NCBI GenBank assembly: GCA_021229015.1
Contig: CM037778.1
Location: forward strand, 19,922,909 to 19,986,908
Reading direction: 5' to 3'
Source: Solen grandis
Lineage: Eukaryota; Mollusca; Bivalvia; Adapedonta; Solenidae
Length of the DNA stretch: 64,000 bases
Below, one piece after another: positions 34,702 through 46,800 of this stretch. Under the pieces are notes generated by a model. It ran no database searches. It was not told the DNA's origin and was given only the letters and a program-made list of their open reading frames with translations. Within the stretch, counting starts at the first letter, position 1; each line of letters starts with the position of its first letter. A program made the translations under genes and the position numbers.

Positions 34702-36768
34702 TTACTCTTCCACTGTGCAGTGGTTGCACAAGAACACATCACCCCTTCTGACTACTCTTATGTTGGTGCAGTAAATAAGATGGACCCAGTGTTCACACTT
34801 TGTGCACTGTACCCACTTGACAAATGTCAGAGAGGTACTGAGGTGTAGTTCCAGTGGGGTAAACAGATTACACACACTGCACACCTCAGTGTCTGAGTCA
34901 TCCATGGAATCATCACTATCAACAACAGTTGCCATAGATGTTTTTGCAGGTTTGGTGGTTCCAGAAGTTCGAGGCTGTGGTTCAGACTTCCTCTTTTGCA
35001 TCTTCGACGTCTTCTTAGTGTTGGCATTCACATTCTCCTTAATCAGATCTACTGTTGCCTCTTCAGTGATGGCCTTGCCGCTGACAACAGTGCTGAGGTA
35101 CCGTCGCTTCCTTACAGCTGGTTTCTTGACTGTTATTTTTGCTGTTTTTATGGTGAAGAACTGAGATGTTTCTTTTGGTGATGGCACTATATGGTTGTCT
35201 TCAGACTTTTGAAATGTCTCTTGCTGAAAGGCTTCAGATGGTTTGAAGTTTGAAGGGTCTACAACATTGGGGTTGAATGGGTATATACCAGTTTTACGAA
35301 ATGATGACTGTAAATTGCTTAATGACAATGCCTTGGAGTACGCAGAGCATCCAAGTGAACACACATTATAACGTGTGATGCTTTGTCCACAGTTATCTCG
35401 CATAAACTTGTGACTCACAGTGTTGTATATCCGCTCGAACGGCCCGAAACACCCAACATCCAGAGGCTGAAGTACGTGGCTAGTATGTGCAGGTAGGATG
35501 AACAATATAATGTTGTGTGCCTTAGCCCAGTCGATCAGACCTAGATTAATATGTGACCCATGGCCATCATAAAGCACTAACACAGGATTGTCATGTGAAC
35601 GTTCAGGTAAGTATTTTGTAAGATGATGTTCAATGTACCTACGAAACACAACACTATTGCTCCATCCTGACTCAGTGACATCCCTATCAGCACCAGCACA
35701 TCCACCATCCAACAGCTCCTGTCTCATCCTTATCCCAGGAAACACAAAAAAGGGTGGTACACTACAGCCTAGTGCATTACCACAACCTATCACAGTAACA
35801 AGTTACCTTGATCCAGAGGTAACTGCTGGAGGTTTCATGTTACAACATGTAACAACTGCTGGTGGGGAGTGTGATGTTGATAGCCACTTTTCGTCCACAT
35901 TATAAATGCGTTCTGGCCTGTCCTTTATGTTGTGCTTATCTAGGATAGAACCAAGTTCACGGTAGTAACTTGAAATGCAATCAACAGTGATTGCCTTGGC
36001 TCGCTGAATTTCCAGGCCACGGGGTTTAAGTACTTTCAGTTCTGGCCATCGTGACATAAATCCACGAAACCACTTCATGGAAAGAGGGTGATCAGCATCC
36101 CTTTTACCAAGACATGTGGCATATTCTGATGCAATGTCCACAACTTCTGATCGGCTATAGCCATATCCACATACTGACATGACCTTCATATGCTCCACAA
36201 AATGGGCTTCCTCCTCTTGTGAAAACAAAGGAGCTGGGCCAGAATGGGTTGCTTCAGGGTCTACTCTGCCAGAAAGTTTATGTCTTAAAGACGCCTCTGG
36301 TAAGCCGAACTCTCTTGCGGTGGTCTTGATTGGAGCCCCCGTTTGCCTGACTTTCAGCAATGCAGTAGTCATTGAAGTCGGGGAGTAGCACCTATACTTC
36401 CTCTGTGGAACCTACAAATAATTAAAAAAAAAATATTGAGTTATCTCAACACTATTACAAAACAGCAAGATATGAAGATTCAATTAAATTTCAATTAATA
36501 ACGGATAGTTGAAAAGTATATAACGCGTGCAGCTTACTATAGAGTGATTATATCTCAAGAAGGATTATTCATGCATATGAATGTCACGTGACCTGAAATG
36601 AAAACGATTGGGTGTAGCAGACGAATAGCAAATTTTTCCCACGCTATTTTTTGTAAAGATACTGGCTTATAAAGTCGTAGTTTTTTTTGCATTAGTAAAA
36701 ACACATAAAATCTAATTATTTAAATCAAAATTGTATATTCTTACCCTTGTATCTCGAACTTTCCACAT
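34702..36768 (-). pseudogene. pogo-type transposase with C-terminal PHD finger, one in-frame stop
   Basis: Exon 1 is 36768-36745 (MWKVRDTR, donor GTAAGA) and exon 2 is 36411-34702, joined in phase 0. Domains in order: an N-terminal helix-turn-helix (AREFGLPEASLRHKL), a CENP-B-type second helix region with MKWFRGFMSRWPELK, then a DDE core with YNVDEKWL, LVLYDGHGSHI and QPLDVGCFGPF. These are the three catalytic Asp positions, and all are present. A basic nuclear-type linker follows, then a Cys-rich end CSVC...CTKCEHWVHL...FLCNHC, a PHD finger. A single TAA at about 35,807-35,805, just before VTVIGCGNALG, interrupts about 570 codons; the flanking family pattern would tolerate one residue there. 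Pogo/Tigger enzymes cut and paste at TA sites. No TIRs were found. Read-through or a spliced-out stop is possible but unsupported. Confidence 0.85.
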
Positions 36769-37279
36769 TTTACAGCAAGCGAAAGGTTTCCGTGTTTAAA
36801 AAAAGTATAGTTGTAGTAATGACGTCAGCGGAAGTCGCGTGTGGAATAAATAAAGCAAAACAAAAATGGCGTCGAAATAGGTCAGCGTCATTTTAGGGCT
36901 CCCGACGATACTTTCTAAAATTAAAAATAAAATAAAATGAATCTTAGTACAAATGTCGCGTTTTACTTACTACGTGTATCCTTTTTACAATAAAAATGTT
37001 TAGCGCCGTTTCAGTACGTATTGGTATACGTGTTGTAGCTATCAAATTAATTCACTGATCAGATCCGTAAAGTCATGGCAACTTTTGCTACAATACATAT
37101 TTGCTTATTTGATAATTTTCCAGGCTGTATCAATCCCATGAAATAGACCAATTTTATTAAATTTTAAAATCCATACCACGAGAAAACATAAAATTTCTAT
37201 GTCCGCGATACTTTGTTAAAGACATCAATTTTAAAAACATGCATTTTTGTCTTTTCGAAGTTCAGGCTTATATTGACAT
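36769..37279. other. upstream of the pogo-type gene, no gene seen
   Basis: A/T-rich. There is a patch at 36,820-36,905 with TGACGTCAGCGGAAG (a CRE-like and ETS-like pair) and CAAAAATGGCGTCG, which looks like promoter sequence. The latter ATG has no open frame of note. It could belong to the pogo element or to host DNA. Confidence 0.4.
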
Positions 37280-39079
37280 TCGTGAGCGGTATGCTAAAAA
37301 AGTACCCTAATCTTATTTACGGCTGTCAAGTACAGCTGGAGACACTCCATATATCTCATTAACTGCCGATGCCATGTTTGTATTAAATGCATTAATTGAG
37401 AGATTTTTAAATGATAAGAAAAAATTGTATTGTACATTAGTGGACCTAAAACGTGCTTTTGGTAGTGTGTATTTAAATGCATTGTGGTTTAAATTGTATA
37501 ATTAAGGTATTGATGGTAAAATGCTTAGAATATTCAAAGATATGTATGCTCAGGTTAAGTCTTGTGTGAAAGGATAACTCATTTTCTGATTATTTTAATT
37601 GTGCTATCGGATTAAAACAAGGCGAGGTTATTTCGCAGATATTATTTGCTCTTTTCATTGAAGATCTCGAGCTGTTTTTACAGAATGAATCCGCTAGCTC
37701 TATCAATCAATGATGTTTCTTTTATTTTGCTACTATTTGCAGATGATATGTTGGTGTTGGGAAAAAACCGATGATATGCAATGTAAATTAGATCTTTTAA
37801 AAGACTGTTGTGATAAGTGTGGATTAAAAATTAATATTAATAAAACTAAAGTTATGGTGTTTAGAAATCGTAGACCTTTATTGCGTAATGAGAAATGGTT
37901 TTATGGGAGTGAGTAAGAAGTAGTAGATAATTTTAATTATTTGGGGACTGTTTTCAATTATAATGGTACATTCGTTTTAAATCAGGAAACGTTAGCGGGT
38001 AAAGGTCTGAAAGCACTAAATGTTCTTCTCAATAATTTAAAAAGGTATAACTGTGAAATGTCAACTTTTCGATGCTTTTGTTGGTGCTGTTCTTAATTTC
38101 AGTAGCGAAATATGGGGTTTTGGTAAATCTAAATTAATTGAACGTGTGCATCTAAAATTTTGTAAACCAATTTGAAATGTGAAGATGTCAAAAAGTAACA
38201 TGGGAGTTTATGGGGAATTAGGCAGATATCCTTTATTCATAAATAGATATACTCTTAAAATAAAATTGTGGTGTAAAATTTTGTCTTCAAATAATATACT
38301 CATTACTTCTTTGTATAGGAGTCTTACTGAAACTGCTAGTAACAGTAAAAAGAATTGGGCACTAAGTGTGAAATCATTGCTAGACAGTTATGTTTTTTCT
38401 CATGTTTGGATAAATCCTTATTGTACTGATCTTAAAAATTTTCATATCTTATTTAAATCCAGGGTAATAGATGTATTTAAGCAAAATTGGTTCAACAGTA
38501 TAAGTAATTGTAGTACTTTATGTACATATAAATGTTTTAAATTAGACTTTGGTGAAGAACAATACTTAGATATTTTGTCAAGTAAATTTAGATCTGCTTT
38601 AGCTAGATTACGATTGTCTTCATATAAATTAAGAATTGAGACAGGACGTTACAATCAAAATAGAATAGAAAGAGCTTATAGATACTGTACGATCTGTAAT
38701 GCTAGGGATATTGAGGACGAATATCATTTTGCTTTAGTTTGTCCTGCATATGAACATATCAGGAAAAGGTATATTTATAACTATTACATAAGACATCCTA
38801 GTATGTTTAAGTTCATTCAGTTAATGTCTTCTACCAATAGAAATGTTATATTTAAATTTAGTAAATATATCTATGAGGCTATGCATCATCGGAGTTCAAT
38901 CATGTAATCTTCTTATTTCCATGATTATGTGCATTTTTAGGTATATATATTTACTTTCAGATATTCATTTTTATTTAAAAAATTTTTTTTTTTAATTTCT
39001 CAATATTATGTGATTAATTATTGAAATGTTTATATTTGATATGACAAGAAACTGTACAGTTTAAGTCAATAAAATATAC

Positions 39080-39112
<33 letters not shown>

Positions 39113-39113
39113 T
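37280..39113 (+). mobile_element. 5'-truncated LINE (non-LTR retrotransposon), decayed
   Basis: Fragments of a reverse transcriptase lie in several frames. GDTPYISLTADAMFVLNALI and LVDLKRAFGSVY are the early palm region, then LLLFADDMLVLG holds the catalytic FADD, then KININKTKVMVF. A frame at 38179-38907 encodes the C-terminal region with a zinc-type cluster (CTICNARDIEDEYHFALVC). Stops and frameshifts interrupt the first half (TAA near 37,501; a shift near 37,700; TGA or TAG after 37,913). The 3' end is a (CTGT)n run at 39079-39113, the usual form of LINE tails that end in a short tandem repeat. The clade was not assigned. Confidence 0.75.
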
Positions 39114-40257
39114 ATTAACAACCGATGCCTCTTCAAAGTAATAGTACAGGTTGCCCTGTGGATTATGATCAATATTTAACGTTAACGGCTTATGTAATGC
39201 GCCTGAAAATAATATATATATATAAAATGAAAATGCCGTTATATAGTGACTTTGTCGTTTTATGGTGTCGTTAGAATTACATATTGAGTCATTTTGTTGA
39301 TATATTGGGTCCGCCTGGCTTCATATGAAGTGAAAGTGTACATGCACTGAGTGACAATACTTAACTGCAATATATAGAATTGATTTAGCACTTTAGAATT
39401 TTGTTATTTTTAACTACTAATTTAATTTTTTATATCATTAGTGACACTTTCTTTGTATCGCGCCAATGCAATAATACAAGAATATAGAGTCGATTTGGCA
39501 CTGGTAATTGAAGTGAAAATGTCATATTTCCTTTATTCAAACTTATTCATTAATTTTTAGCAGAGACTCATAAACAGAGATTTATAGCTTTCCGAAATAA
39601 CGCGTTTTATCGCGTGCCTCGACAGTTAACGAGAACGAGCCCACCTATCACAAGTGTACCGGACATTTCGGCGGGGCTTGGGGTATATTATTTTCCAAAT
39701 ACTTTTTAGTAAATCTACTGGTTTAGCTTAAGTGAGTTTAGAGGAAGGAAAGAAGAGGACGGATGAATGATTAGAGTACCTTTTTGATTTAATTATAATT
39801 AAGACAGAGAGAGAGAGAGAGAGAAGAGGAGGAAGAACTGGTCCGATATGATACATGATAGTCTCGTGTATATGCAGGATTAACCCGTGATTTTCACCGG
39901 TAAGGGTTTTTGACTGGTGTTAATAACACATATCTTCAAGGGAAAACATGGAGAATGATTGCTTAGTGATATTACTTTTAATATCCATTGGAACTGACCA
40001 AAAATGGGTATTTGATTTCCAGTATCATCTTTGTCTCGTTGAAATCCCCTTGGCCGCGCGCGACTTCATAAAGTCGATATGGGCAAAGAATAAGCTGCCA
40101 ATTTCTGTTTATATGTCTCTGACGGAACTTAGAAAATTGTGCCTTCATAGATATTTTTTTCTTGGCCTAGCTCAAACAAACTCAAATTCAAAATGCAAAA
40201 TACAAACAAGAAGTCATTATTGACCAATCAAAATATGAATATTTTGCAATGACTTGA
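39114..40257. other. no gene seen; (GA)n microsatellite
   Basis: A (GA)n tract lies at about 39804-39824 in otherwise unremarkable sequence. A 91-codon plus-strand frame at 39948-40223 has no support beyond being open. Confidence 0.5.
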
Positions 40258-40525
40258 CTATTTACTTTACTATTTGAGTTTACCGTCGTTTCGACAGTAT
40301 TTCAGTCATATATAGCGACGTCCAGCTAATTACAGGTGGAGGAGGAAGACCCCGAAGCACGGAGGCATCCGGGTAGAACCACCGACCTACTGCAAGCTAG
40401 CTGGAAGGCTTCCTCACATGAAAATCCGACTGACCCTGCCGGGTTTCGAACCCACGCGGTGAGGGACTGAGTGAGTGAGAGTTAAAGTCAGCGACTTTAC
40501 CCTCTCGGACACGGAGGCCCCATAT
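40258..40525 (-). repeat. SINE family 1, full-length-like, reverse
   Basis: From the tail inward: GAGTTTACCGTCGTTTCGAC, CGACGTCCAGCTAATTACAG, the central block (GGGTAGAACCACCGACC), GCTGGAAGGCTTCCTCACAT, and a tRNA-like head with GGTTTCGAACCCACGCG. It ends near GGACACGGAGGCCCC. Confidence 0.8.
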
Positions 40526-43500
40526 TTCGCAATTAAAAAAGGGGGAATAAACCATGATATACTTTCATATGATTTCAAGTAGTACACAGGGTTTCCATAA
40601 ACTAAAACAATTTAATCAAAATGTTTCCAAAGCATTTTTTTCTCGAACTTTATGAACAATAATTAATAAGGTTATATTAAACTTATTTTTAACCGTAAAT
40701 TATGTTCACACAACCATATTTGCCTTAAGATAAATTAGAAATTACTATTATTGATAGTAGTATAGGAATATTTTTTCTGAGCTTATTTTTAATTACTTAT
40801 CTGATTATCTTAAGCTCGATTAGAATTGTGTATGGTATCGGGTTCATTCGCCCTACTAAGTGGGTCTAACGCCCTAGTAATAATAAAGTGATCGGGGAAA
40901 AAAAGATTTAAAAACGATAAAACGATGCATCTATATTTAATTTTGTGTTTGTCTTTTTTATAATTACTTAATAAATATTATAACACAAACACATATAATT
41001 ATACAGGAATTATACACAGATAATGCAAAAAGGTGAAATATAGACTAATAAAAATTGATTACGTTCCAGGTATACATAGTATACAACATGGAGAAATATA
41101 CAAATATGATGTACTAGTAGCAAAACATTCAGGTCTAGGGTAACAGATCAGTTTTGAGAGAGAGAGAGAGGGAGAGAGAGAAAGAGAGAGAGAGAATCAG
41201 ATCAGAGAAATACATATAGACTTATCATTGCCGCCTTATATTATTATGTAAATTATCTCAATTTGATAGGATAAAAATAACATCAATCATTACAAACTTG
41301 NNNNNNNNNNNNNNNNNNNNNNNNNNNNNNNNNNNNNNNNNNNNNNNNNNNNNNNNNNNNNNNNNNNNNNNNNNNNNNNNNNNNNNNNNNNNNNNNNNNN
41401 TCTCATATATAGTATGCAAAATGAAGAAGTATACGAACAGAATGCAGTAACAATGGAAGTAACATATCACATTTGTGGAATAGAGAGAGAGAGAGAATCA
41501 AGTGGACTGGAAAAATATATTAATATGAAATCGTGGATAGGAGACTATTGCAGGTAGGATAGGATTAACAAAAATGTATTTTGCACAATATATAAATATG
41601 TATATATAATAGAAGTTATCATTATTTGAACATTATATAACTAAGGTTGATTAATATTAGCTAAATCATTTGGTCTATACAGGGCAGGAATGTGATTAGA
41701 GAGAGAGAGAGAGAGGGGGGGGGGTGAGGTGAGAGAATGAAATAAGCATCGTATAGAAAAAAATAAATAAACAATTATCTTTGCAAGTTATATTACACAT
41801 TACAAAGAGATAGTATTAAATAAATTGAGTCCAGTCAGTTGTGAATCTGGAGTTAGTGATGATACTTAACACTTAAATACAATCTGGAAAATAGTGCTAA
41901 AAACGTGCCATAGTAGTACACTTCTACACAATCGGTCAATGACGAAGTGACACCGCACGTGGCAATATGATTTTGCATGGAGCAAACAAGCGGAATTTCA
42001 TGACTCAAGGAAAGTTGTTCAAATTTCAAATTTCCCATATGAAAACACGCACATGCTGTAGGTGTGAACACGTGCCCGATATGATAATTTCATCAGAATA
42101 AACGAATCAGATACGACACGCCCCTTATTTTGTTGTCATAACATCATAGTTGTATGCTATTTTATGCCGAATAAAAGCTGTATGCTATTTTATGCCGAAT
42201 AAACGATGTTATGATGTTTTGTAAGATGACACTTGGTAATCAAATTAACACTTAAAAGTTGGTATGTGTAAAGAATACTTGAAATTGAAGTATTTAATAA
42301 AATTTGAGTTTAGTAAATATGATATGCCATCAAATAGAAAAAGCGAAAATCTGTATAGGTTTTATGAATAGAAGTTTACAGTCAATTACAATTTGTCCGA
42401 CTTAATCAGAGCTTCTTTGTGGCGGCGGATGTTAAAATATAAAAGTTAACTAATACCTGCATCTTTGTTTTACTCTTAATAATAGCAAAAACACTCTCTA
42501 ATACATTGAGTATACTGTATCTTGCCTTCGTGGACTTTGAGAGATATTTTGATACAATCGATAGAAACTTTTATTTCATGAATTAATAATGCGTTTAACA
42601 TGCAATCTTATAGGAGTGGAATGCCATTACCTATTTGAATATCAAAAGTTTGATTTTGAATGAAACCTTTTTATTAAACGATAAACCCATTTGCATTTAT
42701 TTTTAAAAAAATATGAAGACACAAAACAATAAAATAGTACGGAGTTTATGAATTTATACAGAATGTCAAAAGAAAATGTAAGTCGGCGACAAAAAATGAC
42801 GCGTATATGTTCTGATTGTAGTAAAACTTATACATACTCGTGTTTCCTATGTTAAATGACAAATATACAATCATGGTTTTATATTACAATGCTTTGGCAT
42901 TTCATATCCACCCTATAACATCTATATCACCCCGGTGTTCTCCATCTGTATGAAGTTATTAACATTTAAAGATGATGCATTTTGAGTTCTTAAATGATGC
43001 TTTTAAAAACTCAATAATTTGTAATTATGAACAAAGATCGATTATAATACAGGCTAAATTAGCAAACAGCGAAAGATTAAGATTTATTGATTTATTTATT
43101 ATATTTAAGTAAATTAATCTTAGATATAGACACAACAATTGAGTACCGCCTCTTGCGACATTTGCAGCCAGTGACAGCAAATACTTTGACCTATTTTTTT
43201 AATTCATTTATGATGAATTGATTTCGAAATTTATTATTTAATTCAAAGTTCAAACATAAGTTACTAATTTTTTACAATATAATATATCCTCGAGTGCTCA
43301 AACTGCGCCCCTCTAAGATTTAAGTAGGAAATGCAACATAAATAAAATCAGTAGAAAAGAAATTATTCACGTACCAATCAATTCTTCAAATTCACATTGA
43401 TATCCCCCAAAAATCTTGTATAAATAATTATTCACTCAAAAATAACATTTAATACATTACGAGTCAAATATTGTTCCATCATTTTGTGTGTTCCTAATTA

Positions 43501-43540
43501 TCTCCAGTTTCTTTCCATGGATGTCCCTCATAATTTACAC
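40526..43540. other. A/T-rich, low complexity, no gene seen
   Basis: (GA)n tracts lie at about 41157-41194, 41484-41496 and 41698-41716, around an assembly gap. At 42131-42216 a 27-bp unit (containing GTATGCTATTTTATGCCG) is tandemly doubled between the inverted words CATAACATC and GATGTTATG. Nothing codes with confidence. Confidence 0.5.
41301..41400. other. assembly gap (100 N)
   Basis: Exactly 100 N characters, the conventional length for a gap of unknown size. It is flanked on both sides by GA-rich microsatellites, which probably broke the assembly. Confidence 0.99.
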
Positions 43541-43549
43541 ATGAAGTTG

Positions 43550-43880
43550 CATGCCATTGTTGGAGGTCAGACTCTGTAATGAATTTTAAAATAATTATGC
43601 CTCTTTTTTTTTTTAAAGAATCTTGGTTAAGGTTTTCGTACCACCTCTTTTTTCACTTAACCCTTTGAGGTATTGATTTGAAATTTTTAAAAATCTGTTT
43701 ATGACCATGTTTGTACATGGCAAGAGTACATAACTCTGTCTTTGATCTGACATAATTATGCACCCTTTCTGACTCGATTAATCTTTTTATACTAAATTAC
43801 ATTTTCACTTAATTCTTTGAGATTTTGCTTTAAAACTTGGAGCAGATGTTTAATGTTCTTGTGTATATTTTGATAATGCA
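43550..43880 (-). repeat. repeat related to the 15.9-16.6 kb array, reverse
   Basis: ATAATTATGCCTC, then TTGGTTAAGGTTTT, then CACTTAACCCTTTGAGG recur here twice in weaker form (43,590 and 43,748). They are reverse-orientation relatives of the AACCAA ... GGGGCCATAA units. Confidence 0.45.
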
Positions 43881-44492
43881 GAGATTCTCGATTTTCCTTT
43901 AACTGCAATATATATTTTTATTGACAAACATTCAAATAGTCGGTGTGTTGTCTTACGGACAGCTCCCTTTGAAGGATAGTAATGTGTGATGATTTTCCCC
44001 TTTGGCCCTTTTCTGTTCATTGTGGGTAGTTTCATTTTAATCTACTGTTAGTTGAATTATTTCTAATTCCCTCTATTTAATAAATCATTTGGTTAGAAAT
44101 ATATAGGTTACTTGATTTGTAAGACATCAGAAATAGTTGAGGGTTTGTAAAGTGGCGAGACAGCTTTAAAATATATAACTTTGTTTGAAGTTGCGATTTT
44201 CAACGAGTAAATCCAAGGTTACCAATTTATTGTATATTATTGCGAAATCGAGGCTGCCTGTTTCGAGGTAAGTTTGAATACATGGATAGCGTCTGAAATA
44301 CATTTATATTTGATTAATTGTCCTTTAATAATGTCAATCTTACATATTAATTAGTTTAGTAATGTTAATTTGTATTATAAAGTATATTTGTCGATGCAAA
44401 TTAACCCATCACCCCTTTTGTTATACTATTTGTTTAATTATGGAATCGTCCCGTGAGTGGACCAGTCTGTGAAAGGTCACGTGGTTTTGGGG

Positions 44493-45138
44493 TATATAAG
44501 GCGCTGCTCTCCTCCCAATCATGTCAGTCTTGCGCAAGCAGTCGGTCAGATCGGTTGGTCTCTCATTCAATGCAGCAAGCGATATATTTAATGGTTAGCT
44601 ACTGTACCACGCACTTCGGTGATCGGAAGGTAGCTTACCTGGTATACATATAATTTAATTAGGGTATCTAGGTATTAGGCGACACTACTGTACCAAGCCC
44701 CTCGGGGATCGGAAGGTAGCTAGCCTAGGTGATGCTGCCGTACCATGCACTTCGGTGATCGGGAGGCAGGTTACTAGTTTGCTTAGGTCGCATTTAAAGC
44801 TGTAGCGTGTACATATAATACCAACGTAGTTAGGCATTAGGTAGGCTTTTGGCTTAGGTTTTCTTGGCTGCTGAGTTAGGGTTATTTTTGTAGGTGAGGT
44901 AGATTTACCCCAGTTAATTTCATAATTCATCATTAATATTGTTGCCAATCATATAAGTTTAGTAGGCTATAAGGAAAATTTATATATTTGTATATATTAC
45001 GTATATCAATTATCAGGTAAATACGGGATCTTTTTCATACTTTAATATCAATACTTTTTCAAGCCTTGACCGCTCGTTAAGCCAGGTGAGTTTTCATAAG
45101 ATTACTTTTAGTAGAGTAATTCACCGGCAATCGTCACA
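44493..45138 (+). promoter_or_regulatory. Gypsy promoter and 5' leader (likely R-U5)
   Basis: TATATAAGGCGCTGCTCTCC at 44493-44512 is a good TATA box and start region. The leader ends in TCGTCACA immediately before the primer site, giving the expected CA end of a 5' LTR. It contains the three hairpin units at 44596-44770. Confidence 0.7.
44596..44770 (+). repeat. three stem-loop repeats in the retrotransposon leader
   Basis: Units lie at about 44598-44634, 44685-44720 and 44734-44770. Each has an outer stem (CTAC/GTAG in units 1 and 2, CTGCC/GGCAG in unit 3), GTACCA, and an inner stem-loop CACTTCGGTG in units 1 and 3 or CCCCTCGGGG in unit 2, followed by ATCGG. Changes on one side of each stem are matched on the other. 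Confidence 0.75.
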
Positions 45139-45160
45139 TTGGTGGCAGCGGTGGGATTCG
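45139..45160 (+). other. primer binding site complementary to tRNA-Leu
   Basis: TGGTGGCAGCGGTGGGATTC followed by GA is complementary over 22 nt to the 3' end of metazoan tRNA-Leu(AAG) including CCA, as I recall that tRNA. It starts directly after the LTR end CA with one T between. Confidence 0.8.
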
Positions 45161-45237
45161 ATTGACAAGACCTCCATTATCTGACCCTCCTCCCACCTAT
45201 CATTAACGTAACCGAATAGTATGACATTAAAGAACTG

Positions 45238-46430
45238 TTGGGGCAAATTGAGTCCCTAAAGTGTGAAAATGGGGACTTGCGACATGACCGCGCATCCCTT
45301 CAATCCGAGGTGAAAACTGTTACTAACGAGCTACATAGCAGAATTGATATGTTAAGCTCGGAGTTGAGGCGCCTACAGTCTAGGAGCGAAACTGAGAAAA
45401 CAGAAGCAGTAAAGCCCGATCCTGGGTCTGCAGGACATATACAGCCGCAAATCGACCCATCATTATTTGACCATATACTTGAAGAAAATATAACTCTAAG
45501 AAGGAGCAAAGGTTCTAAACCTTCTACATTTGTAAAAGCGGCTACATACGATGGCAAGACTTCTTGGCTGGACTACAAAGCACATTTTGAAACCTGTGCT
45601 GAGATAAATGGCTGGAACTATGAAAACAAGGGTTTGTACCTTGCTGTATCCCTACGTGGTCATGCACAGGGCGTTATGGGCAACCTAACATATAACCGTG
45701 ATTATGACACTCTAGTTAAAGCTCTTGGGGAGAGGTTTGCCCCACCGAACCAAACTGACCTGTATAGGGTACAATTAGAGGAGGGACGGCAACGGGCAAC
45801 TGAAACTTTGTCTGAACTTGGTCAAGTTGTTAGGCGGCTGACTAACCTGGCCTATCTAAGTGCCTCTGCTGATTTGAAAGAGACACTAGCAAAATATCAC
45901 TTTGTCGATGCTTTGATTAGCAGTGATATGAGGTTTAGGATAAAGCAGGCAAGGCACGTAAGCCTAAACGATGCAGTCCGCCATGCTGTTGAATTGGAAG
46001 CATTTAGGAAAGCTGAAAGGTCAAACGTAGAAACACCAGGTGTTCTTTAACGGGCTCATTTGTGAATGAAGGCAAAGTATACTCAACCGATAGCGATGTT
46101 CAGAAATTGAAGTCAGAGTTGGAGAAATTAAGCAGACAGTTTAGACAATTCTGCAAAGGACGTGAAAATAAGCCATTCCAGCGACAGTGGTCCACCCAAT
46201 CAAATTCAGGTAAGAAGCCCTTACGAAGAAAGGCATGTTACGAGTGTGGTTCTACATCACACCTAAGACCCAAATGCCCGGAGTTGCAAAAGAGAATATC
46301 CTCACAGAGAAGCTCCAAGGGAAATGAAAAGCAGGAGGCCAACAAACAGGATTCGCAGGTTAACAAAGCTGGGCCGGGAAATATACATGCAGGTGCAGTT
46401 TGCTGGGTTAGTTCTCAATGGTCTGATTGA
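45238..46430 (+). pseudogene. gag with CCHC zinc knuckle, frameshifted
   Basis: The first frame (45238-46050) has a coiled-coil start, then a capsid-like helical core (FETCAEINGWNYENKGLYLA, FAPPNQTDLY, LSELGQVVRRLTNLAY). The start codon is one base out of frame: ATG at about 45,220 is followed by the right codons after a single missing base. The frame is lost at 46050 and resumes at 46062-46430 with a coiled coil and a CCHC knuckle (CYECGSTSHLRPKC). Gag packages the RNA in the particle. Confidence 0.8.
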
Positions 46431-46782
46431 TACAGGAGCCTCTCTCACTATATTGTCGACAAGACCTTGGGAAAGTATTGACCAAACCAAAAGAGGGGAG
46501 TTGACACTGTATGACGAGGTTATTGTTGCTGCAGCTGGGACACCTTTAGACGTGAAAGGAAAGACAAGCATTGCCCTTATCATATATGGAACAGAATACA
46601 GGATTGACGCCATTGTAGCAGACATCGAGAACGATCTCCTTTTGGGCAATGAATTCATGTTGCAGTACGGTTGTACATTAGATCTAGTGAATAACACAAT
46701 ACATATCCAGGGCAAGAAACACAACCTTAACTGCAAGGGCAAGATTGGTTGCCATAGGGTTGTGGCTAGCGAAGATTTTTAA
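46324..46782 (+). CDS. retropepsin-like protease
   Basis: The active-site motif LIDTGASLTILS is intact, as is the flap-like region and the second conserved segment DLLLGNEFMLQY. It overlaps the zinc-knuckle frame and ends in its own stop, so the protease to reverse transcriptase junction at 46782-46801 needs a recoding event or is broken. Confidence 0.8.
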   Translation: MKSRRPTNRIRRLTKLGREIYMQVQFAGLVLNGLIDTGASLTILSTRPWESIDQTKRGELTLYDEVIVAAAGTPLDVKGKTSIALIIYGTEYRIDAIVADIENDLLLGNEFMLQYGCTLDLVNNTIHIQGKKHNLNCKGKIGCHRVVASEDF

Positions 46783-46800
46783 ATACCTGCAAGGTCAGAA

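Noticed and set aside
35805..35830. A small intron removing the TAA in the pogo-type gene (AAG|GTAACT looks like a donor)
   Set aside because: The frame continues in phase directly after the stop with family-like sequence, and no acceptor follows within a sensible distance.
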